Shown: positions 1 to 10,686 of the stretch, one piece after another
Numbering within the stretch: the stretch's first letter is position 1
How the letters are laid out: every line of letters begins with the position of its first letter
Source: Sarocladium kiliense
Taxonomy: Eukaryota > Ascomycota > Sordariomycetes > Hypocreales > Sarocladiaceae
Length of the DNA stretch: 64,000 bases
Direction of reading: 5' to 3'
Assembly: GCA_030734395.1 (NCBI GenBank)
Contig: JAUZTG010000048.1
Location: 1,364,001 to 1,428,000 of the forward strand
Translations under genes and position numbers: made by a program
Notes under the pieces: model-generated
Databases searched by the model: none
The model's input: only the letters and a program-made list of their open reading frames with translations
What the model was told of the DNA's origin: nothing

Positions 1-439
1 TTGCTTGCCGAGATCGTAGCCCCAGAAGGAGACAGCGACTGCGATGCATTTGTAGTCAGCATTTACAGCATTTTGACTGTTGACCTCAAGGAGGAGGAAA
101 TAGAGAGAAGGAAGACTCACACATAGGCGTAACACCAACCAATGGCGCACTGACACCAGCATACAACCCCCTCCTCAACCCATCCCTTGCAATGCTCTTC
201 TTCACCACATCAACCGCACTCTTATAAACACCGCTCTCGGCAGTCTGCAGCCTGACCTTGACAAGATCAAACGGGTGGCCGACGACGACAGCGCAAATAC
301 CACCGAAACCACCTGCCGCCAAGGCGCGCAGCTGGGAAAGGCCAGATGAAGCAGCTGCTTTGGCGTCTGCCTTGAGCTCCTCTTTGGATGTAGGGATAGG
401 AGAAGCCTCGAGCTTCCCTTTGAGGTCGTTGGTAGACAT
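1..439 (-). CDS. Mitochondrial carnitine/acylcarnitine carrier, N-terminal part (gene runs off the left edge)
   Basis: An inner-membrane carrier that exchanges acylcarnitine for carnitine, linking peroxisomal or cytosolic acyl units to mitochondrial oxidation. Exons: 439-121 and 38 to beyond base 1, with an intron at 120-39 (GTGAGT...GCAG). The first solute-carrier repeat is visible: a soluble leader of about 35 residues, then the signature PFDLVKVRLQ (P-x-D-x-x-K) near residue 55, and APLVGVTP. After the splice the frame continues as MFAVSFWGYDLGK, which is typical of the AcuH/Crc1 branch. Only about one third of the roughly 300-residue family length is in the window. The carrier fold is certain; the substrate is assigned from the SFWGYDLGK segment and the leader. 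Regulation is not evident from the sequence. Confidence 0.85.
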
Positions 440-1618
440 TGTGTGTGGTTTGCAAGGGCACGCGCCCGAGTGTGTTTGTGGCTGGTGGTAGGTGAGGTTG
501 CGACTCAGGTGACAGAGCGAGTCGCAGGAGTTTGCGCTGGAATTGGAAGGTCAAAAAGATCACTTGCTGCTCACGAGCTGTAGCTCTGTGTGAAGTGACG
601 TTTCCTGCGATGCAGTGCCGGCAGAAACGCTGGTGTTGCGAGGAGGAGCTGACTGAGCTGGTGGTGGTGGTTGGTGTTTCGTCGAAGGTGAGCAGGAGGT
701 ACAGTAGCCAGCCAAGGGTCTCGCCTACGTCAGCGTGGTAGACAGAAGCTCCTTGCGTCCGACAGCAACACGTCAATCAGCGACTTGCAAGTCTATAGAA
801 TCACAGAATACAGAATCAAAAGAACACCAAGTAGGGTAGAATTTGAAGCACGGTCACAGAAAAGCAGCCGCATGTTCTTTTTTAGTCTACCCAAGCCATA
901 CAGTGCCATGCCCTTGTGCCGATGCTGTCATCCCGCCCCGGAAATGTGCCTCGGCTTCGGCCCATCCAACCGGAGGGGCGGTGGGCGGTCCTTGTCTGCG
1001 CCTGATCAGACTTAGCTGCTCCTTTGCGCCGCGACCGCGTTTGCTTCTCCATAATGCCGTCGGTAAGTTTCCCAGGGAGAGGCTACCTACTGCAACAAGC
1101 TAGGTGGGAGGTCTATGCAGACCGTTGCTCGGCTGGGCTCGGTGCGATGCACCCCTCTCATGCAGTGAGGGATAGCCGTGGAAGGCGAGAACGTAGTAAC
1201 GCTTGTCTCTAAGCGTTTTGAACTTGTAACCTTGATTTTGAGCCTCAATTCGAACGTCCAGGTTTCTGCCGCTCATATTGTCAGTGACAATAGGCACATT
1301 TCATTCGCGTTTGGCTGCTGCATTCGGTGATATCCCCATGGTTCCGCCACGCGCTTCAGGATCGCGTACCCACCCTGCTTTTCACATGCCAAACTCGCTC
1401 TCCAAGGACGCCCATCACCCACAGTACACAAGTCAGCAGACGCCAGTAATGTCTTCCATGTGAGCCTGGCTCCCTTTCCATTAGGTATATACAATTGTTT
1501 CCTGTATGCTGTACAATGTGTTCCGAAAGGTCCGCCCTGCCGTTAGCCATGTACATGATTGACAGCATAATAGAAACACCCATCTTCCTCCACAGCTTAA
1601 GCCCTATAGTCAGGCTCC
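440..1618. other. Intergenic, no gene seen
   Basis: This is the upstream region of the carnitine carrier and the 3' flank of the zinc transporter, both on the minus strand. Open frames here are short, lack conserved-looking composition and overlap in several frames. No tRNA or repeat was recognised. Confidence 0.5.
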
Positions 1619-3300
1619 TCACAGTGGCTTTGGGGTCGTAGGTGCCCGCCAGCGGGTGCACCAGCAAGAGGTCTCTCCCTCCCTCTCTACCTGCACCACG
1701 ACATCAATGCCCTCCTTCAGCAGGAACTCCCGCACACGATCACGGACATCCTCCATCGCAGCTCCTCTCGCCGCCGTGACATGCACGATGCCCATCAGTC
1801 GGTCCCCAGCGTCGCCACCGCCCCGATCATCCATCCAGAATTTTGGCACAGAATAGCTGGCCACACCTCGCTGCTGTGGGATCTGGTCCAAGATGTTGCG
1901 CAAGTTGTACTCTGTCGATTCGGGCACATTCAACAGCAGCCGGCGTGCTGACGCATACACGAGCGGCTTGGCTGAGAAGAATATGAGCACCGCGATGAAG
2001 CAAGATGCGAGAGGATCCCACCCCGACCAGCCGTAGAAGCTCGTAAGAACCGTAGAAACAATGACAGAAACGCTGCCAAGGGTGTCGGCGAGAATATGGA
2101 GGTAGATGCCGTGCATGTTCTCATTGTCGTGCGAATGGCCGTGTCCGTGAGAATGATCATGCCCGTGTCCGTGAGAGTGCCCATGGTCATGCCCATGATG
2201 GTGGTGGTGGCCAAACGCCATCATACCCACCAGGTTCACTGCAAGACCCATGCTGCTCACAATGAACAGCTCCCCCAGTCTTTTTGTCTGCGTGCCCTCC
2301 CAAAGTCGCTCGAATGCTTCGAAAGCGATCTCCACGCTCAGCAGCCTGTGGTCCGTTAGCGTACGTCACTCAATCGCGGCAGATGGGGTGAAATGTCTCA
2401 CATGAGCAGTACTCCATTAGCGAACCCGCTCAGTGTCTCGATTTTGCCAAAGCCGTACGGAAACTTTTGGCTCGGTGGCCATTTGCTCAGAACGGCAGCG
2501 AGAAGTCCCACAAGGAGCGCAACACAGTCGAAGAACATGTGAATGCTGTCGCTGAGAAGGCCTAATGAGTCTGTCACGTAACCGTAGAAAGCCTGAACCG
2601 CCATGAATCCGAAGTTCAGCCTGCATTTCAGTTGTCAGTTCCAATTAACTAAGAAAGGATTTGCTAAAGAGAACACGAACGTCATGAAGTAAAAGATTCG
2701 ACGAGAGTCCTTCTCTGTCATGATCGCATGCAGGATGGGATATGGCGCTGTGTATGGCAGGAGTGTCCTTGTGAAAAGTGACCTCTTGGCTGCTGAGTCG
2801 TGGTCATGGTGGTGATGGTCATGTCCATGTCCATGGTGGTCGTGCTTATGGTCGTGATGATGTTCGTGATCGTGATGGTGGTCGTGGCCATGGTCATGAT
2901 CGCATTTGTGGGTGGCATGAGGAGTCGGCGTCTCAGCGAAGCTTGGGGTCATGGGCCCCCTGGGTGTCTTTGCTTCCTCCCATTGTCCGCCAATCTCTAT
3001 TGGTGCCAGCGACGGCTTGCCTCTAGACACCGTAGCGCTTGAGTTGGAAGCATAGGAAGGTCCTCGGCTGTGGCTGTAGTGGTTCGACTGAGAGTCGCTG
3101 TGATCGTGGTCATGGTGGTCGTGCTCGTCCTCAGGGTAGGGGTGAAGTCGGCTGTTGCTGGATATCGAAGACTTCCAAGAGTGCAGAGAAGACTGCGAGT
3201 GTGAATGGGCGTGGGAATGCATGTGTCCGTGATGCGCGTGGGGGAGCGCGGAGGAGGGCAAAGCGTAGGACGAGGACATGGCCGTCGAGCGAGGACGCAA
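1619..3300 (-). CDS. MSC2: Zinc transporter of the cation diffusion facilitator family, MSC2/ZnT5 type
   Basis: Moves Zn2+ from the cytosol into the ER or early secretory pathway, probably as a heteromer with a ZRG17-type partner (known for yeast Msc2). Exons: 3300-2681, 2620-2402 and 2345-1619, 521 residues; the joins give MTLNFGFM and GVLLMLLSVEI. The N-terminal about 170 residues are cytosolic and His-rich, with two His/Asp-dense blocks. The CDF core starts near residue 205: TM2 has SDSIHMFFD and TM5 has LHILADTLGS, the two H/D pairs of the zinc site. A second His-rich loop lies between TM4 and TM5. The C-terminal domain ends with VVVQVEREGETSCWC. The length is short for MSC2 homologues, which often carry extra N-terminal membrane segments, so an upstream start or exon cannot be excluded. 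Confidence 0.88.
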
Positions 3301-4512
3301 GCTGGTGCAGCGTTGGGTGCGTCAGGATATGGGAGCACAGATGCGCCCCTGGGTGATTATGTCGATATCATGGAGTGTCTGTCTGGTCGGGTAGCGTCGG
3401 ATTGGCAAGGATTGGATCGTGACGAGGCGATTGTGAATGTATTGAACGGATGAGATGGGACCTTTGAGAGAAGAGAGACGATGAGGACGGAATTGGTAGC
3501 ACGTGGAGACGCAGCGCTGCGCAAGATAAGACCAAAAAGCCCAAGTCCCGGCGGCGTCACGAATTGCGGAGCAGGGGGGAGGGGAGAACCTTGAGGGGCT
3601 AATGTCGTAGTGGAAATAGGCGCGTGTCTTGGGGATTCTCTGGGGACGGACGGGACGACAGGGGTGTCCGGACGAGACGAGACGAGATGAGATATTCGAG
3701 AGCAGACAGAGAGGGAGGAAAGCTAAAGAAGAGGAGGAGAGGCGAAAGATAGATTCAGGGGAAGGACATGCATGCAGCTGCACAAGATACTGTAGGTACG
3801 TTAGATCAGTAATAACCAGCCGTCGATCAGCTGCAGCTCTTGGTAACGACTCGCCTACTCCAGTAAGGTTCTGGCCCGTCGCTGGAGCCTGGACAACGAG
3901 GATGACGCTGGTGCAGCAGCCACTGGGCGCCGGTGGCAGGGGACGGCGGCAGACCAGTGAGGATGAGGTCCGCTTTCGAGGGACGTTCGGTGTGTTTGAT
4001 TGGACCAGACTGACGCTCTTACCGTAACAGGCTAGAGCGACCGTGTCGAACCCCTGTCCCGCCTCCCGCCCAGAAGGTTCAAAGCCACCATGACGCTCGT
4101 TGCTCACTGTACTGTTGCACCACTCTATATTGCAGGACATGGTGCCGTAACAAACAGGCTGCTTGGAATATCAACTCCAGTGAAATCGATACTGCTATGG
4201 GGTCACACGTAGCGCGCTCGGGTATGAGATGGCAAGGCCACACCTTTACTAGCATTCTCATAGATCCAAACGGGGTCTTTTACTCGTGGCAGGCCAAGCA
4301 AGGCCCTTAGCCTGACCTCCCACCCAACTCGGCAGGTGCCACTCATGCAGCACAGCACACTAACGTCTGGTGCCTTTAGCTCTCCTGCTCAGGTTGACCT
4401 CCATACACCATATCCGTGATGGACCATCTATGATGCATGATTTCACAGACTATGGGCAATTTGAATGCCGCAAGAAGAAGGCCCGGACGGATGGATTGGC
4501 TCAATATTGCCT
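3301..4512. other. Intergenic, promoter side of the zinc transporter
   Basis: Contains the leader of the zinc transporter on the minus strand and the 3' flank of the APH-like gene. The only feature noticed is a short GACGA repeat, listed separately. Long open frames on the minus strand here have no recognisable domain and look like chance. Confidence 0.5.
3671..3690. repeat. Short GACGA microsatellite
   Basis: Three perfect GACGA units followed by one GATGA unit, about 370 bp upstream of the zinc transporter start. It is a purine-rich promoter repeat of unknown role. Confidence 0.7.
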
Positions 4513-5259
4513 TCAGAACATTTCCAGCTCCATGTCGATGTCTGTCTCTCTTGTCCATTCCACCATGACTTCCTTCAATATCTGCCACCACCAGGGCTGG
4601 CTTCGTGAACCAAACATTGCTTTCCTATATTCCTACCAGTCTGGCCAGAATCCTGCCATCCCCCAGTCCAGGATACCCTGAATCTTTCCCGTTGAAGCAT
4701 CCACGAGGATATTCTCCCAGGAGAGGTCAGCATGAGCAAAACATACAGCGCATGTATCAGTCTCAGCTAATTGGCTTCGGTATATGGCAACCAGCTCGGG
4801 TCGCGGACACTGTTGTACAGGCGCGACGAGAAAGTCGTGGAACTCAGCCACGGACTTGAAAGGGCCGCAAGTCTTCATATTGCTCAGCCTGTGGTCCCAA
4901 GCTGGACCTCCTGAGACCGAACCAATGCGTCGTTCAGCGTCAGCTGGTGGCCGAAGCCGACGAAGTTGATCCAGGTGTGACCTCAGTTCACAGATCGTTT
5001 CTGACCGCGCATGGTCATCCATCTGGGGCCATGCAGTACCAAGTTCAAGTCCTGATAGCCTTTGCATGCGAATCCAGCTGGTTTGGCTGTTCAAGACGTC
5101 GTCGAGGTGAACTTCTAGTACTGTTGGTATCGGAATGGATGTATTGTTCTTCACATAATCCATGGCCTCCGCCTCGCGCCGAATGAGATCTGCCTCGCCA
5201 ACTTTACGGACCGTAGTGTCACCTTCGAAGAGCAAACGACCTCTCACTTCCGACTCCAT
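4513..5259 (-). pseudogene. Aminoglycoside phosphotransferase-like (APH family) kinase, interrupted by an in-frame TAG
   Basis: Protein-kinase-like fold of the APH/choline kinase group, substrate unknown. The frame opens at 5259 and reads 208 residues to TAG at 4635-4633. The catalytic loop FAHADLSWENILVD (Brenner-type H-x-D-x4-N) and the metal-binding ILDWGMAGFWPDW are present near residues 174-208. In the family the segment after the metal-binding Asp continues as a WEY-type motif. Here the bases after TAG read EYRKAMFGS and so on, in frame for 39 codons, Trp-rich and family-like, until TGA at 4515-4513. The simplest reading is that TGG (Trp) became TAG. The N-terminus is also shorter than usual, with a stop just upstream of the ATG, so the glycine-rich loop is largely missing. 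A functional short protein, stop readthrough or sequencing error remain possible. Confidence 0.6.
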
Positions 5260-5683
5260 TTCCCTAAAAACCCTTCAGGTGATAAAATATTGGAGCGTCG
5301 ATGGTATTTGTCTATGATGAAGTTGAGCCCATGTCGAATGGTGGGTGAATGGAGTTCCAGACGGGACCCGGATGTGGCTGGCACCGATGGCCTGCCTAGA
5401 AGTTGGCGCGCCCTGCATCCAACCACCAGATCCTGCCTGTAGACCTTCCAGCAGCTCTCGGGACGCGATTCCTACAGCTTCTACAGCACAACCCCAGATG
5501 AGCATCAAGTCGTTTGATCTTGAGATGTCCTGCTTTCCTTGAGAACTCCCATTCACGACGTTGAGACGCAGCGGACTTCTCTGAGGGGCATCGCAATCTG
5601 GTTTCTTCGCTGCCCCTCGCCCCAGCTCACACCACACTCCATCATTCGTTACCTTATCAAGACTCATCCTCGCCAGCGTCGCC
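5260..5683. other. Divergent promoter region between the APH-like gene and ALG1
   Basis: This 424-bp stretch separates two head-to-head genes. No coding frame with family resemblance is seen, and no clear motif was recognised. Confidence 0.5.
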
Positions 5684-7210
5684 ATGGTCAGCCCTTTCTT
5701 CCTCTCCGTCATTGCTGGGGCCGTCTTCGTCATATTCCTCCGCTATGGCTGGCTCTTCCTCATCTTCACTGTCAGGATCCTTACCAATGCTCGTCCGACG
5801 CGATACCGCCCTGCCGCAGGACCCGAGGATGAGCACGTGCAGGTCCTGGTGCTGGGAGACATCGGTAGAAGCCCGCGCATGCAGTACCATGCCATAAGCT
5901 TGGTGAAGATGGGACGCAAGGTCGACCTGATTGGCTATAAGGGTATGTCGCTGCACTGAACTGAGTTGGACGTCATGTACTGATTGTGTCAACAGAGACG
6001 GCAAGGCATCCCGAGCTCATCGGAAAGCCAAATGTGGCACTTCACGCCTTGACACCGACGCCAGAATGGATCACCTGGGGGAACCTTCCATTCTTCCTCA
6101 CCATACCCTGCAAAGTTATCATCCAATTCTGGACTCTTTGGGATACCCTCGCCTACAAGACGGAGCCCGCTAAATGGATCATCCTTCAGGTACGCTGCAT
6201 CTCACAGCCATTCCACCGGGTCTCAGAACTGACCCGTCTAGAACCCTCCCTCTATCCCCGTATTCCATGTCACCCTCATCATCGCCTGGCTGCGCGGCAG
6301 CAAGGTCCTCGTTGACTGGCATAATTACGGCCACACACTCCTCGCCACCGGCTCCGTCCTGAAGAAACCCCTGGTCCCAATCTACAAACGCTACGAGACC
6401 TTCTTCGGCAGACATCTCGGTGACGCCAACCTCGCCGTCACAGACGCCATGGCAGAGCAGCTTCGTGAACCGCCCTTCAAGATCTCCACGCCAGTCTACA
6501 CGCTGCACGACCGTCCAGCGGAAATCTTTCAGCCTATACTCTCCAAGAAGGGCCGCCTTGCTTTCCTCAGCAAGCTGGCTGAGACGAAGAGCGATGCGAA
6601 GAACATCGTAGACGGTACCGTACGGCTGCTTGTGAGCAGCACGTCATGGACTCCCGACGAGGACTTCCAAATACTGCTCGACGCCCTGGTTGAATACGCC
6701 AACCCCTCAGCAGACGATACAACCGCAGACCGTGAGCCCCCTTCCCCAATTCTTGCTATCATCACCGGCAAAGGTCCCCAAAAGGAGCACTACATCACCA
6801 AGATCCAAGACCTCCAGCAAGAAGGAAAACTCCCCGGCATCCGCATCATCACAGCCTGGCTTTCCAACCGGGACTATGCCTCGCTACTCGCCTGTGCAGA
6901 CCTCGGCATCTCCTTGCACAAGTCTTCGTCAGGAGTCGATCTGCCGATGAAGGTCGTTGATATGTTTGGCGCAGGTCTCCCTGTTGCGGCGTACAGCGCG
7001 TTCGAGAGCTTTGGGGAGCTGATCAAGGAAGGTGAGAATGGGCGTGGGTTCGAGACGGCGGCGGAGTTGTCGGCGATCCTCCGGACGCTGCTGAGTATGT
7101 CGGGCGGGAAGACGTTGGCTGAGTTGAAGGAGGGTGCGGTAAGAGAAGGAAGCTTGCGGTGGGATGAGGAATGGAACAAGGTGGTTAAGCCTATCATAGA
7201 GGGGCTTTAG
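5684..7210 (+). CDS. ALG1: Chitobiosyldiphosphodolichol beta-1,4-mannosyltransferase
   Basis: Adds the first mannose from GDP-Man to GlcNAc2-PP-dolichol on the cytosolic face of the ER in N-glycan precursor assembly. Exons: 5684-5942, 5996-6189 and 6242-7210, 473 residues. An N-terminal membrane anchor (about residues 4-28) is followed by VLVLGDIGRSPRMQYHA, the ALG1 glycine-rich donor region. The second exon has LTPTPEWITWGNLPFF, and the third WLRGSKVLVDWHNYGHT. The C-terminal GT-B half carries SLHKSSSGVDLPMKVVDMFGAGLPV, where the glutamate seen in retaining GT4 enzymes is replaced by the Ser-Gly-Val-Asp-Leu-Pro pattern usual in ALG1. The length fits the family. The gene ends 199 bp from the convergent E2 gene. 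Confidence 0.95.
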
Positions 7211-7408
7211 TTGAAGGTATGTGTATATTGAATAGTAAAGGCGTCAAGCCCCTTGCTCATATAGCAATGATACCCAAGCTTGAGTTCAAACTGCCCAAAT
7301 TGACGATATGCCAACATCGCTGTAGTTCTTGGAGCCTGTTAAGAATAACCCAACCCATTCTCTCCATAATGAACATCAATCGCTTATAACATCCTATCAC
7401 CCCAAAGC

Positions 7409-8057
7409 TCAATCCTCTCCCAAGCTCTCCCTGACACACCTCCTGCACTTTTTTCTGAAATCTTTATGCTGCCCGGACTTCTCCTCACGGAACATCCTCG
7501 CCGCCTCGACATTCGCAGGACTCTCATCGTTCGGAGAGTGGAACAGACTGATGGTGCTGAGAAGGATCGTCTCGGGAGTCTGGACGGGAGACCATCGCTC
7601 GGAGGCTGCCTCGTAGCCTGTCTCGTCCTCCTCAGGTGGGTGGAGGATGGAAATGCAGAGGCGGCCGTCGGGGTAGATGTTGGGATGGAAGGGGATCGGC
7701 GTCTGGAAGGTGAGAGAGGGAGGGAGGTGGGGGTATTGAGGCGGGAAGCTGAGTCTGGCGCGGAAATTTCCTCCTGTGGTGTTGATTGAACGTCAGTTCT
7801 CTGGCTGTTTTCAGAAGTTGAGGAGAGATGGTGGCGGAGGAGATCTGGTTCTCGTGAATTGGGACAAGAGGAGGCTCACCGCCGTAGTATTTGCAGTCGT
7901 CACTAATCATGAGCATAACTTCCCAGACAAGCATGTTGTTGTCATTGACCAGACCACAGGAAATGCCAGGGATGTCCTTGCTGGTCTGCATCTCGCGTAG
8001 CTGGCGCTTCAGCAACGAGGCCGCGGCTGTTGAGTCCGGGGCCATGGCTGTTGTCAT
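7409..8057 (-). CDS. Ubiquitin-conjugating enzyme E2, UBE2G type (Ubc7/Ubc15 group)
   Basis: Carries ubiquitin as a thioester for RING-type ligases. Exons: 8057-7880 and 7773-7409, 180 residues. The start was chosen at MTTAMAPDS; a second ATG lies four codons in. The UBC fold spans residues 14-175. HPN is at 89-91 and the catalytic Cys is at about 99 in GRLCISILH. It is followed by the acidic loop PPEEDETGYE that marks the UBE2G/CDC34 class, then ERWSPVQTPETILLS and SPNDESPANVEAA. The C-terminal tail is KKCRRCVRESLGED. The N-terminal LLKRQLREMQ and the C-terminal RRCVR resemble fission yeast Ubc15/human UBE2G1 more than the ERAD enzyme Ubc7, so the exact orthologue is open. Confidence 0.9.
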
Positions 8058-8426
8058 GCGAGGGGTTGCATGTATGGCTTGGAATTGAGGAGGTGATGAG
8101 GCGATACTGGAGACACGACTCTCAAGAGAGAGGCAGCTCGTGTTCTGTGGTGTCCACGAGGGCAAAGCGAGTCGAAAGAAGGGAGGTAGACAGTCGAGGT
8201 GAGGTGTGATGGTGGGGGTTTCGGCTGGTGTCTCCGTCTGTCTGGGAGGCGGGGCAGTTGCATGTGGCTGCTGGAGTTCCTGCTGTATATATCGTCACGA
8301 AGCAGAGCAGCATAACCTAGATCCAACGCCACTCACTATACCTGCAAGAGTATCATAGGTTGCAATTCTAGGTTCATTCATAATCCTGGGTATCAATTTT
8401 CCATCCAACCACCATCGGCAGCCTCC
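8058..8426. other. Short intergenic region upstream of the E2 gene
   Basis: The interval separates two minus-strand genes and should hold the E2 promoter. No gene or motif was recognised. Confidence 0.5.
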
Positions 8427-9140
8427 TCACTTCTTCGACGTCCCGAAGCCTGAGATCCCCATCGCCGCCATCATGTCATCCTCATCATGCTCACCCTCTA
8501 TCCTCACATCCTCGCCATAGTACGTCTTCTCCTTCTCAGCCTCCTGCTTCTTTGCCCTCTTCTTCTCTGCCTCCTCCCTCCTCTTTGCTCTTCTCTCCTC
8601 AGCCTCCTTCTCCTGCTCCTCTCTCCTCAATTCCAGCCTCTCTTTAAGGCTCGTCGCCTTGTCCTTCTCCAGATCTTCCCGCTTCTTGACGTAGAACGCG
8701 ATCCGCTCATGTACCTCTTCGAGTGTTGCGCGCTTGACTTCGGTGGTCTGACCAGCGTTGAGCAGATGCTGTGTTGTGTTCAGATGCTCGACGTATTGCT
8801 TGTTGTCCTTAAACGTGAGGTCGCACGCGTCGCAGTAGAAACCGGCACTGCGTCCTCGCTTGCCCACGCCAGCACCAGCCGGCACAAGCTGCGTCTTTCC
8901 GACTTGTGCAGAGACATCAAGAACGTTTCGACGCGCGGATGTAAAGGTTTCGTCGCCGGTGAGCGGCTTGTAGTACTTTTTGCCAGCGAGCTTGGCCTCG
9001 TAGCGAGCTTTGGCCTCGTCCTTCTCTTTCGCCTCACGTTCTTTGGCTCTGGCGGCATACTCGTCGAGATCATAGGTTTTGCGGAAGTCCGTGTCGCCAG
9101 CCGGAGCGCCGTATGCGCTCCCTTTCTTCGAGTCGGCCAT
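8427..9140 (-). CDS. SNU23: U4/U6.U5 tri-snRNP zinc-finger protein SNU23
   Basis: A spliceosomal B-complex protein that contacts the U6/5' splice-site region (known for Snu23/ZMAT2). It is a single exon of 237 residues starting at MADSKKGSAYG; a long upstream in-frame extension lacks family resemblance and was dropped. The N-terminus has FRKTYDLDEYAARAKERE, then YYKPL and VGKTQLV. A U1-type C2H2 finger follows at about residues 109-129 (C-x2-C-x12-H-x5-H: FYCDACD to QYVEHLNTTQH). The C-terminal third is a Lys/Glu-rich coiled coil ending MMAAMGISGFGTSKK, a highly conserved tail in this family. It is divergent from DPH5, with 244 bp between the start codons. Confidence 0.95.
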   Translation of the reverse strand: MADSKKGSAYGAPAGDTDFRKTYDLDEYAARAKEREAKEKDEAKARYEAKLAGKKYYKPLTGDETFTSARRNVLDVSAQVGKTQLVPAGAGVGKRGRSAGFYCDACDLTFKDNKQYVEHLNTTQHLLNAGQTTEVKRATLEEVHERIAFYVKKREDLEKDKATSLKERLELRREEQEKEAEERRAKRREEAEKKRAKKQEAEKEKTYYGEDVRIEGEHDEDDMMAAMGISGFGTSKK

Positions 9141-9384
9141 GGCTGGAAGTTGGGTTGAACTGGGATGGTCGGTCTGGGGGAAAGACAGAACAGCCATGTC
9201 CAGAAAAACAGCTACTGGGGTCTCTAGCGATAAGATAGACGCGGGTAGTGGATGACGTCCCCCAAAACGCACGGCCCAGCACACCTCAACCCCGCCGCGG
9301 GGCATCTCTCGTCCCTTCCAAAATTTCTGGCTTCGTCGATCCTGTCGCGCGTCTATCTTGCAATCCCGACAATAGCGATTCACA

Positions 9385-10365
9385 ATGCTGTACCTTGTTG
9401 GCCTCGGTCTGTCCGACGAGACTGACATCACCGTCAAAGGCCTTGAAGTTGTCAAGAAGGCCTCAAGAGTCTACCTCGAAGCCTATACTAGTATCCTTCT
9501 GGTCAACCAGGAAGTCCTCGTAAGTCTTGAACAGCTTTCTATTTGCGCCTGAAGACCAATGCTGACTTTATCGCTGCAGGAGGCGTACTATGGCCGCTCG
9601 ATAAGTATCGCCGACCGAGAAATGGTCGAGTCGAACAGTGACGAGATTCTGAGAGACGCTGACAAGGAGGATGTTGCCTTCTGCGTCGTCGGTGATCCCT
9701 TCGGGTAAGCCAGCACATTTGATCCCTGTTCACCCTGAGGAAAGCCTTTAACACTTGAGTCTAGAGCTACAACACATACCGACCTCGTCCTCCGCGCTCG
9801 CGAGCTCAACATCCCCGTCAGCACCGTCCCTAACGCCTCCATTATGTCCGGCATTGGCGCCTGTGGACTCCAGCTCTACAACTTCGGCCAGACCGTCTCC
9901 ATGGTTTTCTTCACAGAAAACTGGAAGCCCGCTTCGTTCTACGATCGCATAAAGGAGAACCGCTCTATCGGCCTACACACCCTCGTCCTCGTTGACATCA
10001 AGGTGAAGGAGCAGAGTCTCGAGAACATGGCTCGTGGAAGACTCATTTATGAGCCGCCAAGGTACATGACTGTCGGCCAATGCGCATCACAGATGTTGGA
10101 GATCGAGGAAGAGAAACAGGAGGGTGTATACACGAAGGACAGCCTGGCCATTGGCGCGGCAAGAGTGGGTGGGAAGACGGAGAAGTTTGTCTCTGGTACA
10201 TTGGAAGAGCTGTGTAACCAGGACGATGCGCTGGGGCCGCCACTGCATAGCTTGGTCTTGCTGGGAAAGAGGACGCATGAGCTGGAGCACGATTTCGTAC
10301 GGGAGTTTGCTGTAGATAAGGAGAAGTGGGATAGGATATGGAAGGCGGACTATGCCCAGACGTAG
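9385..10365 (+). CDS. DPH5: Diphthine methyl ester synthase
   Basis: SAM-dependent methyltransferase that builds the diphthine methyl ester on the target histidine of elongation factor 2, the second stage of diphthamide synthesis in the cytosol. Exons: 9385-9519, 9580-9704 and 9765-10365, 286 residues, matching the family length. The N-terminal MLYLVGLGLSDETDITVKG, VGDPFGATTHTDL around the second splice and NASIMSGIGACGLQLYNFG are hallmarks of the class III methyltransferase fold used by DPH5. The C-terminal SLVLLGKRTHELE is also typical. It shares a 244-bp bidirectional promoter with SNU23, and the next gene follows in tandem. Confidence 0.96.
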
Positions 10366-10686
10366 ATAGATATCGAACAATACCCTTGAGAACCATTGCC
10401 TTGATCCGATCCGACGCATTGAACTGTGATGTAAAACTTAAGTACATGATTCGGTATTGGATTGATCTCATCGGAAAAACAAGCATGCGCTGGAGTAAGT
10501 GCTCGGCAAAGGCTCAATCGCGGCTAACACCCTCATGGCCGAGCGGTAGGATCTCCGGGGCCGGGGCCGACATCTCCACCTTCGCCCTACAACTGGCGCC
10601 CCGAGTTCGGCTTCCTCCCCCGCAACAACTTACACCTCATCTCAACCTCTTGCTTGTTCTCTCAGTCATTCTCACCAATCATCACT
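10366..10686. other. Intergenic, promoter of the glycerate kinase-like gene
   Basis: A 321-bp spacer with a pyrimidine-rich leader just before the next ATG. An isolated tRNA A-box-like string occurs near 10536 but no tRNA can be folded (see rejected items). Confidence 0.5.

Noticed and set aside
3322..4140. Long minus-strand open frame of 272 codons upstream of the zinc transporter
   Set aside because: No domain, biased and random-looking composition; it overlaps the promoter and 5' region of the zinc transporter.
8487..9158. Leucine-rich plus-strand open frame of 223 codons
   Set aside because: It is the antisense shadow of the Glu/Lys-rich SNU23 coding sequence.
10500..10620. tRNA-like A-box string TGGCCGAGCGG near 10536
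   Set aside because: No matching acceptor stem, anticodon arm or B-box with a T-loop could be folded downstream.
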